From Hypsibius dujardini (Eukaryota; Tardigrada; Eutardigrada; Parachela; Hypsibiidae), in assembly GCA_001579985.1 (NCBI GenBank), contig LRSR01005960.1, positions 1 to 48,214 of the forward strand: a DNA stretch of 48,214 nucleotides. Direction: 5' to 3'. The position numbers were made by a program, and so were the translations under genes. The notes below the pieces were generated by a model. It made no database searches. It was not told the DNA's origin and saw only the letters and a list, made by a program, of their open reading frames with translations. Below, piece by piece: positions 32,501-41,610 of the stretch; the stretch's first letter is position 1, and each line of letters begins with the position of its first letter.

Positions 32501-33405
32501 CGAAATCTCCTTGGGACAAGTTTTTCTAGAAAAATAAAACCAAAACCGCTAAATATTAGGAATTTTTAGCGGTCAGTAGCTTTTCCGAAATGATAAAAAA
32601 TCTAGAGACTACCGTCAAAAACTGAATCTGGCTTGTCGGGATTACAGCCATTTTCACATGCTAGCAAAAGAACGGCCGTGCGGTTGGTCCAAATTAGAGC
32701 CAAAAATACGTCAAAGCATTCAAAGCGCGTAGGTCATAGCTTCGTCAGCTTTATGGCGTAGGCGCAGGTCCTACGAAGCCCACACTTGTTGCAGCCAATC
32801 AATGACTAACCGTCAATCAATCAAACGACTTCATTAATAAATCAAAATGTTATAAAAACCACCTCCCATCAAACCGTTAAAATTTTTCTTCAATTTAAAA
32901 ACTGTTTAAAATAACTTGTAACACTGCATATCATCAATAAATCCACCAGAGCAGTAAACGCAGCCGCGGTAAAACGGTGTGAAGTATTCCTCCAATCAAT
33001 CAATGGACCACCAAAACCTATGTTGATGCATCAATCAAACATTTACAAACAGGCAATCAATCAACCAATCAACCAATCAAGAGGCAATCAGTCAACCAAT
33101 CAATCAACCAATCAAGAGGTAATCAGTCGACCAATCAAGAGGCAATCAACCAATCAATCAACCGCGCATTGCTGAGGCGATTAATAAATTTGAATTATTC
33201 CTTTTCTAAAAAAGAGGGCACTCACAATACTCACCTTAGCCTTATCGGCTGAGGTGCAGCGATGCTCGACCAGTTGGTCGCAGCACGAGCACTTCAAATA
33301 GACGAGCTCCCCGGTCGGTTGCTGTGACGCAGACGACGCCTCCGCCAACGGGGTCTCCGACTCAGACTCCATATCTGAGTCGCGTTTATCATCCAGCGAC
33401 GACAT
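29583..33405 (-). CDS. Nuclear protein with two CGGBP1/BED-like C2H2 zinc fingers
   Basis: Six exons in phase (33405-33235, 32214-31744, 31141-31081, 30814-30110, 29753-29692, 29624-29583) give 503 residues. Two segments share one pattern, C-x2-C-x20-H-x5-H: DIFCGKCQRPLSKVSMGQRI ... RTHLASQSHRR (about 181-214) and NIYCLACDRAITKVDQGQRI ... TSHIRSSQHKK (about 321-356). Each is preceded by an A-D/DY helix-like stretch (AKTAEDYWKQ; TKTAIDYIEQ), and both contain GQRIRVDN, so one arose by duplication. The layout recalls CGGBP1 and BED fingers, which bind DNA. Exon 1 has a further Cys cluster (LKCSCCDQLVEHRC). The linkers are basic (RKRTRARRGTGKG) and acidic; the C-terminus is Gly/Ser-rich and ends KRSKRKSRVPQ. 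I do not recognise a named orthologue; DNA binding is inferred. A strong acceptor (TTCCTTTCAG) lies 49 bases before the ATG. Confidence 0.78.
29865..30065. repeat. Duplicated segment in intron 4 of the zinc-finger gene
   Basis: About 120 bp containing CCTCACTCATCCAAGTTGAC and GCCTGCCTGAAGTTGTCTCT is present twice in tandem (29829 and 29958 onwards). Confidence 0.85.
31240..31735. repeat. ACAG-derived complex satellite in intron 2 of the zinc-finger gene
   Basis: Five or more units of 60-75 bp, with ACACAGATGTTCGGACAGAC, AAGATGGGATTTTGAGCAGT and CAAAGAAACATTCAGACAGA, grown from an ACAG base. It ends a few bases from the exon 2 donor. Confidence 0.88.
32263..32460. repeat. (AATC)n array with AAGCAATCAATC units in intron 1 of the zinc-finger gene
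   Basis: AATCAATCAAGC and AATCAGGC units. A second, sparser AATC patch follows at 32990-33165 in the same intron. Confidence 0.9.
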
Positions 33406-34567
33406 TTTCGGCGCGACTTCGCAGGTCTACTTCACGTGGAACCTTTTCCCGTGCCTGAAAGGAAAGAAAATGGACGCTCAATTGCCACGCGGTGAAGGAG
33501 ATTTTCGCGTCTGACTGACTGTGGTAAGGCTTTCAGGCAACGTGACTGACTGTGACTGACTGTGACTGAGGCGCGCGCGCACGAAAATCCAGGTCAGGCA
33601 AGACACAGACAAGGGCAGCACAGGGTGCAGACAGCAGAGCACGCGCTCGTTCGAGGAAAGACTCAAATTCAAACACACACTCCAACTCCGCTGCTAGCTG
33701 CCTGCCTGTCTGCCTGAGTGTGTGTGTGTGTGTCGTGTCTGCGTGTCTTGTGAACGCGCGCGATTTGCGATTGCGAGGCAGTCAGTCAGACAGACAGACG
33801 GAAAAAGAAAGGCAAGGCAGTCAGGCGCCAGGCAGGCGGAGCAAATAGATGTTGACTGACAGGTCTCTCTGTCTGTCTGTGTCTGCCTCATGCCTATCTG
33901 ACTGGTGACTGGATTTGATTGTGTGTGTACGTAGTCGATGCGAAAAATCCAAAATGGCGGATAGGCTGACTTACTGCGTAACTTTAAGGAATGAAACAGT
34001 AATTTTTGAGAGTCCTGAAAAATATCGCGGCAAGGCAAACGCCGTTAAGACCTTTCTTTGCAGTTTGTCTGAATTTGGTGACGTCACAGTTTCGAAGAGG
34101 AAAGTGGGCGGGATCAGATTGATCAGCTCGTGAGGAGCCGGCTCAATGGGTTGTCGTGGTCGGGCCGGGTTGAATCGAGCCGTGCGCACCAAGCACGGCG
34201 CAACGCCCATTCCTTTGCGTATGTGTGTGCAACGCGCGACGCACATCGCACAGTGTGCAACGCGCGACGCACATCGCACAAATTACTAAAATCGAATTTT
34301 CAAATTTCCGGAAAAAAATGTTTTGGAATTTGTGAATTATCATATTTTTGTGTAATGCAATTGCCCGATTTTTTCTGCACGGCCAATTTCCGCACAACAA
34401 AAACACCGGACAATTTTAAACAATTTAGTCGGGAAATGTGGAATTTCTTTTAGCGACGTCTTGAGAATTCCTTGTTTCCCTCTTTTGAAATTCCTTCTGT
34501 TTTCCGCCTTGAAATTCCTCTGTCGAATCCGCGCCACATCGGCAGCACAAGTGCGCACAACGAGTCA
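33406..34567. promoter_or_regulatory. Divergent promoter region of the zinc-finger gene and KANSL2
   Basis: The two start codons diverge across 1162 bp. It holds a GTGACTGACT run (33535-33570), a TG run (33718-33735), degenerate CAGA/CTGT patches, and a 26 bp direct repeat GTGCAACGCGCGACGCACAT CGCACA (34227 and 34254). It is GC-richer than the introns. Core promoter elements were not identified. Confidence 0.5.
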
Positions 34568-37500
34568 ATGGACCCGCGGGAGTTGAGGAGTTCCCCCGTC
34601 GGAGCGGATGTGGATGTGGAAATGCTCGGCGATCTGGGCGGCGGAGCTTCCACGGCAAATAATTCCATTTCCATGGAGGATGGAGATCCGCTCATCTCCG
34701 AGGTCTTCCGCCTGACCAACGGCATGGACTCCGCCGAACGGGACGACTCAAACACCCCCATTCCACCGTCCCTGGAGATTCCCGCGCGGAAGGCGGTGAA
34801 GAAGCGGAAAGTGGAGAGCAAAACCAACGGCGTCTCTCCTTTTACAGGTACACGCGTGGTAAAAACTTCACGCTAACCGAGTCAAGCCATTACACTCGTT
34901 CGTCGTAACGGCTCTTGTTCACAGTCCGAGTTAAAGTGCTTAATTCGGTTAGCGCAAGGTTTTTGCCACGGGTGCATACTTTTTGTCTTCCTTTTGATTT
35001 AAAACTTGTTCACATAGACTTTTGTTGTATCGCAAAATATCTAGAGTAATGGGATAATGTTTTTAAATTTTGACTGCTGCAAATCTGAACTTTCTTCATG
35101 CCTTCGATAAGAAATGCGCATTTTACAGCTCACGACGTTAATATATGCAAGACCAATCAATCAATCAACGCCGAGCACGTTTGCGTCATACACTTGAGTG
35201 GTCGATTGATTGATTGGCCCTGTGCAGCGTATTTAATTGCCTCCCGAACGGTGAGAGTGAGCTGTAATAGTTTTTTTCTGGTCCTACGCGTGAAAAGTAG
35301 ATCCGGCTTTTTGTTTTGCGTTTTGCGTTTTGGATATGTTACAAGCGCAAAACGATATTGTAATCAATACAATTAGCTACATCAACTATTGACTTAACCA
35401 ATCAATCAATCGATCAGTCAGCGAACGATCAATCAGTCAATCAAACTAATCAATCAATCGATTAGTCAGCGAACGATCAATCAGTCAATCAAACTAATCA
35501 ATCAATCGATTAGTCAGCGAACGATCAATCAATCAATCAACAATCAATCAAACTAATCAATCAATCGATTAGTCAGCGAACGATCAATCAATCAATCAAC
35601 CAATCAATCAAACTAATCAATCAATCGATTAGTCGGCGAACGATCAATCAATCGAACAATCAATGGATCAGTCAGCGAAGGACTTTGTTGATTTGAATCT
35701 GCCTGGTCACTTGGTTCATCTCACGGTTCCAATTGAATTTTTTTCTAATCGTTTTCTATTCTAATCTAGCCTAACACTAATAAATAAGGATGCAAAGATC
35801 TGAATGATGAAATGCACACATTTTGTTTTCACTGAGCAGAAGAGAGGAAACTTGTAGATTACCAACCTCGGCGGTAATAGTGTGGCTTGATTGATTGGTT
35901 AGGAAGAATTATTGCGACTTTGCATGATTCGTTTAGTTTGACTTGAAATGTTTCTCCCCTTTCATTTCTTATTCCCCTTTCGTTTCTTATTCCACAGCTA
36001 TGGTACTGTTTATTTTTCACCTGTGTGGTATTTGTTTTCAGATGCCGGTTCCACTTCCGTGCCCTCACCATGCAGCTCTGTCATCACATCGGCGAGTACC
36101 GCGGCGCCCAGCCGTCCCCGAGGGAAGGATCCCTCGACGCTCCCGCTGACCGGCTACGTTGCGTCCAAAGACAAGGAGAGGAATCTCATTTACGTCAACT
36201 ATCTCAACGCTTTTTCTAACTCCCTGACCGTGCATCCGCCCTGGAAACGGTCCAGCCCAAAGGCGCCGGGGATTGGTCCTGCTCCTGCAGCAGACGAGGC
36301 ATCCTCCCCGGGGGGAGCTCCCTCCTTGGGAACTGTCGACTTTGAGACGGGCGGACTGCGCGCGGGCCTGACCACTCTCTACCTGCCGGATGTGGATCGC
36401 GATCGATGTGGACACGCCGAGTCATTCTGCCCCTTCTCCAAACGCGAGGGTTATTCCTTCTGTGAGAAGCATCTGCTGGATGACAAGGGCTTGCCGTTTG
36501 TTCCCTGTGCCTTCCAACGGCTGGAGGCGAATCCCTGCCCGTATCCGGCCAGGATGCCGCCTGGTGCGGGAGGGAAGAATCGGCCACAGCGATCGAAAGA
36601 AGCGTAAGCGGACCAACTCTCAAAACATTTCTTCCTCCTTGAAATTCCCTCTGGCTACCGTCATCTCCCGATCCCAAGGGACACTTTTTTGCCCTACCAG
36701 TTAATTTGATCCACCCCGGATCTTATCTCCTCATCACCGTTTGCTATTGCTTACCTACAATCAATCAATCAATCAACTGATTCAATGTGTGCGTCAAGAA
36801 CTTCCGCTTAATCAATCAATCAATCAACAGATTGAATGTGTGCGTCAAGAACTTCCGCTTAATCGATCAATCAATCAACTGATTCAATGTGTGCGTCAAT
36901 ATATTCCGCTTAATCGATCAATCAATCAACTTATTCAATTTTTGCAACAAGAACTTCCGCTTAATCAATCAATCAACAGATTGAATGTGTGCGCCAAGAA
37001 CTTCCGCTTAATCAATCAATCAATCAACCGATTGAATGTGTGCGTCAATATATTCCGCTTAATCGATCAATCAATCAACTTATTCAATGTGTGCGTCAAG
37101 AACTTCCGCTTAATCAATCAATCAATCGCTGCTTAGTTGGTGTTAAATTTCAACCAATCACGACACAGTGAATCCGATTGAACGGTCAACCGACTGGAGG
37201 GGGTGGGGCTTAACTGTCCCTTGTGATTGAACCGGCTGTCGCTTTTCCAGATTATGTTCGCTGCACATGGAGAAGGGCCTACAGGAAGTGAAGCAGCACA
37301 TGTCCTGCTCAGCCAACGCCGTCTTCAGCACAATGGACGGTTTAGCCGCCTACAACACCAACGTGGACAAGGGCCTGCCGCCGACCAATACGACCGACCT
37401 CCTCGACGACTTGGCTGAGCCACTGACACGGGAACACCTGGAAACTTACCTACGAGCCACCGCCAAGGAGACCTATGCCACCTGTTCTTCATCCGAAGAA

Positions 37501-39195
37501 TCGTTAGTTGACGAGAATGAAATCGGACTCTTCCGGTCCAAGACCTTCGACACGGATGATGAACTTGATTCTGGGGAGGACGACCCATTGAAGTATGGGC
37601 TCTAAGATCTACGCAGTCGTAGGAGACGTAATTGGTCATTGGGCAGTGGTTTTTGTCTAGGTATGCCCATCATTTTAGCGTGGAGGAGCTGACTCGGATT
37701 CTCAGAGCGAAAATCGCAAAGCAGAAAGAGCTTCTGGCCGGGGAATTGAGGCTGCAGGAGTACAAACTGAAGGATGCCCGGGCAAAATACTTGGTGGAAG
37801 TGGCTGAAGAGCGATCTTTTCTGCGTAAGAACCCCCCCCCCCCACCCCCAAGTTCCCTGTATCTAATCACTGTTATGGCAGTGCCAGGGGGCGGAGCTAT
37901 GGATCATTTCTGCAATGTCACTCGGAAGCCTAGGTTGAACTAGCTCATAGCTCCGCCCCCTGATATTCCAAAAGACATTTGACACTCGTCCACTCCAAAT
38001 TCGATTTGGAATCAATTGACATCAGCAGAATCTTATTTGGGTGCCAGGGGGCGGAGCTATGGATCATTTCTGCAATGTCACTCGGAAGTTAAGATTGAAA
38101 CAAGCTCATAGCTCCGCCCCCCTGGCATCCAGAAGCGATTCTGCTGATGTCAATCGATTCAAAATGGAATTTGGAGTGGAGGGGTGAAGTTTTTGCATCA
38201 TTTCAGCCAGTGTACACACCCAGGCGCGATTCGACCCAGAGTCATGTACCACTTACCGCAGCATCCGGACGATGCTGCGGTTGGACCGGAAGCGCCCGAA
38301 GTTCTCCTACGCCAACGCGCGGAGACCAACCACGATCCTCCGGAATAATTCGAAACTCCCCGACTCGGTGTATCGGTGTCTCCACATCGATCCCGGAACA
38401 AATGGGAAAGTCAACAAGTGCCGACAGGTTGGTGGGGGACGTAAAACAGACACGCCCCCTCTCCGTTCCGTTCAAACGGCGGTTTTTGCGGCAATTTCAG
38501 TTCTCCCTCCCGTTCTCCCGTCATTGCCTGGCGCACATTTTGGAAGACCAATATCAGTACCTGTACAAAAGCTGCGCCGCGACCCACTGCAGCAATCCGA
38601 TCCTGAAGAGCATGGGCGCCAAGTTCTGCTACCACCACACCGACTTGAACATCCTCCGGTCAGGACCGGACTTGAATGTCAATGACTCTCACACGGTATG
38701 ACACCGCAGCGTGGCAAAAACCTCAGGCCGACCGGGTTGAAGCCGACTTTTTACCTTCGCCCAGCAAAATGGGGTGGTCGGAGTTTGAGCCAATACGTGC
38801 AGCTGCTTCTCTCATCGCTTGATTCATTGATTTAACACCAGATTGCAAGTCAATCAATCATTCGATTGCGTGGTCAGCTGTGGTGAAAACTATTGCATGG
38901 ATTGGTAGAAATGGCTCAAACTCCGACCACCCCGCGTGTAATTCGTGCTTTGGAAAAAACCAGTTCGTTTTTTTAGCAAGCTTCCTCGTCGTCGGATCAA
39001 GAGGCTGAAGGCGTCCCGCTCGCCAACGCCGCCATCAATGTGGCTCGGAAAGGGCTCAAGCGACCGCCTCGACCGTATGCGTCGAAGGGCGTCTTTCTTC
39101 CCAGTCTCCATTCCCCCGAAACGGTGGTGAATGAGGTGGAAGCCGCAATGGAGACGCCGTTGAGGATTAAAGTGGAGGAAATGACGGTTGATTAG
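34568..39195 (+). CDS. KANSL2: KAT8 regulatory NSL complex subunit 2
   Basis: Seven exons in phase (34568-34847, 36042-36603, 37251-37592, 37661-37824, 38207-38427, 38501-38695, 38977-39195) give 660 residues, longer than human KANSL2 (about 490). The protein is part of the nuclear NSL histone acetyltransferase complex with KAT8/MOF. Two cysteine/histidine modules mark the family. The first spans DRCGHAESFCPFSKREGYSF, CEKHLLDDKGLPFVPC and, in exon 3, LCSLHMEKG. The second is YRCLHIDPGTNGKVNKC, SRHCLAHILEDQYQYLYKSC and KSMGAKFCYHHTDL (exons 5-6). Between them EDDPLKYAHHFSVEELTRIL and a basic coiled-coil-like helix match the family. The N-terminus has an NLS-like KKRKVE. Extra length lies in the N-terminal 190 residues and the C-terminal tail. 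Every one of introns 2, 4 and 6 is mostly an inverted-repeat element. Confidence 0.9.
34851..34980. mobile_element. 130 bp inverted-repeat element at the start of KANSL2 intron 1
   Basis: CACGCGTGGTAAAAACTTCA CGCTAACCGAGTCAAGC at the left is matched by the reverse complement of GTGCTTAATTCGGTTAGCGC AAGGTTTTTGCCACGGGTG at the right. The left terminus begins 4 bases after the exon 1 donor. A diverged relative is at about 1753-1815. Confidence 0.8.
35397..35680. repeat. AATC-based minisatellite in KANSL2 intron 1
   Basis: Five copies of a 50-60 bp unit, AATCAATCGATTAGTCAGCG AACGATCAATCAGTCAATC. Confidence 0.92.
36667..37222. mobile_element. CGATCT-AAGGGACA element, copy A, with internal AATC minisatellite (KANSL2 intron 2)
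   Basis: Left end CCCGATCCCAAGGGACACTT, right end GGGGCTTAACTGTCCCTT, inverted termini around AAGGGACA. The core shares long stretches with copy B (TTGATCCACCCCGGATCTTA; TGGTGTTAAATTTCAACCAA; GGAGGGGGTGGGGCTTAACT). In this copy a 48-60 bp unit (GTGTGCGTCAAGAACTTCCG CTTAATCAATC) has expanded to about seven copies. Confidence 0.82.
37877..38181. mobile_element. GGGGGCGGAGCTATGG palindromic elements, tandem pair (KANSL2 intron 4)
   Basis: A complete copy at about 37993-38181 has the same nested arms as the CSN5 copy: ACTCCAAATTCGATTTGGAA, ACATCAGCAGAATC, CAGGGGGCGGAGCTATGG and their reverse complements. A second hairpin core (37877-37968, CCAGGGGGCGGAGCTATGG / CATAGCTCCGCCCCCTG) precedes it. 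The 382 bp intron is almost entirely element; exon 5 starts 26 bases later. Confidence 0.85.
38703..38933. mobile_element. Inverted-repeat element in KANSL2 intron 6
   Basis: Begins CAGCGTGGCAAAAACCTCAG, 8 bases after the donor. GGGGTGGTCGGAGTTTGAGCC (38773-38793) is repeated inverted as GGCTCAAACTCCGACCACCC near 38912-38931. It fills most of the 281 bp intron and matches the copy in FBXW9 intron 4 in reverse. Confidence 0.78.
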
Positions 39196-39271
39196 TTTGC
39201 CTTGTCAAGTTTCCCAGGTTTTGGTAAGATTACAATCTGTTCTGTTGTTCATCTCGGCCTTCAGTCTAGAC

Positions 39272-39277
39272 AATAAA
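39272..39277 (+). terminator. AATAAA polyadenylation signal of KANSL2
   Basis: AATAAA in ACAATAAAGAAAAC, 77 bases after the KANSL2 stop codon. Confidence 0.65.
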
Positions 39278-39439
39278 GAAAACTGTAAAACCCTGAAAGA
39301 AAAATTTCCTATTCAGGTTATGGGTCTCCTGTGATCTAGAATTTTGCTTTGGACGAACGCGCTGCTGATTGTCGTTAAGGCTCATTATTTTGTGGACGAT
39401 GTGAATAGAAAAAACGCTGAAAAAGAACATGCACTAGTA

Positions 39440-39805
39440 AGGGAAAATTCGAACCAGTAGAATGGAAAAGGAACATAAACGAACAAGGAACCACGACGAA
39501 TATTCCTGCGACAGAGAAGGAACATAAAGGAACAAGGAACTACGACGAATGCCCATGCGACAGAAAAGGAACATAAAGGAACGAGGAACTACGACGAATG
39601 TCCATGCGACAGGGAAGGAACATAAAGGAACAACGAAGTACGAATGTCCATGCCACGGAAAAGAACATAAAGGAACAAGGTACTACGACGAATATTCATG
39701 CGACAGAAAAGGAACATAAAGAAACAAGGAACTACGACGAATGTCCATGCGACAGAAAAGGAACATAAAGGAACAAGGAACTCCGACGAATATTCATGCG
39801 ACGGA
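39440..39805. repeat. About 47 bp minisatellite (AAAGGAACATAAAGGAACAA)
   Basis: Eight or so copies of GGAACATAAAGGAACAAGGA ACTACGACGAATGTCCATGC GACAGAAAA. Confidence 0.93.
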
Positions 39806-40201
39806 ACAGGACCGAAAGAACGAAAATGGGGAAAAGAAATCTGAAAACGACAAAACGGCGGAAAGTAAGATTCGGCACAAGAAGGCAGTGCTGTTCTTAA
39901 TCGCAGCTTTTTGTCGAAATTCTGATTCATTTGAAAACGGCCTGCCGGCGAAATTGTCCGGAGTTGGGTGGAAATTTTTGGTTAACATATGCGGTAATGT
40001 TTCAGTTTTGTTAATACCAAGGCAATACTTTGCCAAAGCATCAACTAATTTTGTAAAGATGCGCCGCAGGCAAAATTTATTAGAATAGTGTTAATTATTA
40101 AGCATAAATACATTACAGGCTTACATTAACATAAAATATTAAAAAAAATGCTGACAGAGATAATTATAAATATGCGAAGATGTTATTCTAATACCGTAAT
40201 G

Positions 40202-40464
40202 CCCCGATCTCATGGGCACTTTTTTGCCCTACCCGTTAATTTGATCCACCCCGGATCTTATCTCTCCATCGCCGTTTGCTATTGTTCACCTACAATCAAT
40301 CAGTCAACTGATTCAATGTGTGCGTCAAGAAATTCCGCTTAATCAATTAATCAATCGCTGCCAAGTTGGTGTTAAATTTCAACCAATCACGACACAGTGA
40401 GTCCGATTGAACAGTCAACCGATGACTGGAGGGGGTGGGGCTTAACTGTCCCTTCAGAGCGGGG
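40202..40464. mobile_element. CGATCT-AAGGGACA element, copy B
   Basis: About 263 bp with termini CCCCGATCTCATGGGCAC and the reverse complement of CTGTCCCTTCAGAGCGGGG. The internal AATC unit is present once rather than expanded as in copy A. Confidence 0.82.
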
Positions 40465-40884
40465 GAATACAATATACTGCGGGAATTGTCTCGTAGAGCC
40501 AACCATAAGTCGCATTTACGACGCATATGTCATGCCGTTAGGCCCAATTCAGATTTCAATAATATTTCCATTGATTGATTGATTGATCGATTTATCAGGA
40601 GAACAAACATGCTAGTGAAAAATTCTGCAAAAAAAACGTAATCCTGTTCCAGTATCAGGATTTTCTAATATCAGGTCCTTAATATCAGGAACCAAGTTTT
40701 TTTCGGTTATAATATCATCAAAACTTCATGGGGAAAAAAACAGAAACAAAACAGCTTTGCTAATAGATCGTACCGTTCGGTAAGGGAAAATTCGAACAAG
40801 TAATTTGGAACAGTGACATGTTCCTGTTCCAAACCATCAACGAACAGCGAACTGCGACAAATGCACATGTGACAGAAAAAAACC

Positions 40885-41248
40885 GAACAAAGAGTCGAAC
40901 ATGAGCCATAAAGGAACAAAGAGTCGAGCATGAGCCGTAAAGGAACAAAGAGTCGAACATGAGCCATAAAGGAACAAAGTGTCGAACATGAGCCGTAAAG
41001 GAACAAAGTGTCGAACATGAGCCGTAAAGGAACAAAGTGTCGAAAATGAGCCGTAAAGGAACAAAGAGTCGAACATGAGCCATAAACGAACAAAGTGTCG
41101 AAAATGAGCCGTAAAGGAACAAAGTGTCGAAAATGAGCCGTAAAGGAAGAAAGTGTCGAGCATGAGCCATAAAGGAACAAAGTGTCAAGCATGAGCCGTA
41201 AAGGAACAAAGTGTCGAACATGAGCCATAAAGGAACAAGGTGCTGTTC
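40885..41248. repeat. 29-30 bp minisatellite (GTCGAACATGAGCCGTAAAG GAACAAAGT)
   Basis: About twelve near-identical copies. The GGAACAAAG core is shared with the arrays at 39440 and 21415. Confidence 0.95.
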
Positions 41249-41429
41249 GCCAAAAATTCTTTTTATCTTCCCCACGAGTTTGCAACGAATCTCACTGTCC
41301 CCGTCCTTGTGCATTTCATTATTCATTATTATATGAAATTACATCCCCATTCGTCAAATCATCCCGTCATCATCCACGTCAGTAAGAATTAAGGAGAGCA
41401 CAGCGTTGGAAGGCATTTGGCTTTTGCTG

Positions 41430-41540
41430 GTGGATTGATTGATTGGTCGATTGATTGATCAGTCGATTGATTGATTGGTCGCTTGATTGATTGGTCGATT
41501 GATTGATTGGTCGCTTGATTGATTGGTCGATTGATCCAAC
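41430..41540. repeat. (GATT)n array upstream of BRIP1
   Basis: GATTGATTGGTCGATTGATTGGTCGC period of about 26 bp, ending some 75 bases before the BRIP1 ATG. Confidence 0.9.
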
Positions 41541-41610
41541 TGGACTTAAGTCATTCTTTCATTTGATTGATTGATGTGTTGAGTGACTTTCATTTATTAA
41601 ACGACGAAAA

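Larger units (their letters stand above)
39278..41610. other. Spacer between KANSL2 and BRIP1
   Basis: No gene supported. It contains a GGAACATAAAGGAACAAGG minisatellite, unique AT-rich sequence (39820-40190), element copy B, a second GGAACAAAG minisatellite and a GATT array just before BRIP1. Confidence 0.6.

Noticed and set aside
34130-34453. Open frame upstream of KANSL2
   Set aside because: It contains the 26 bp direct repeat, shows no family and ends before the well-supported KANSL2 start.
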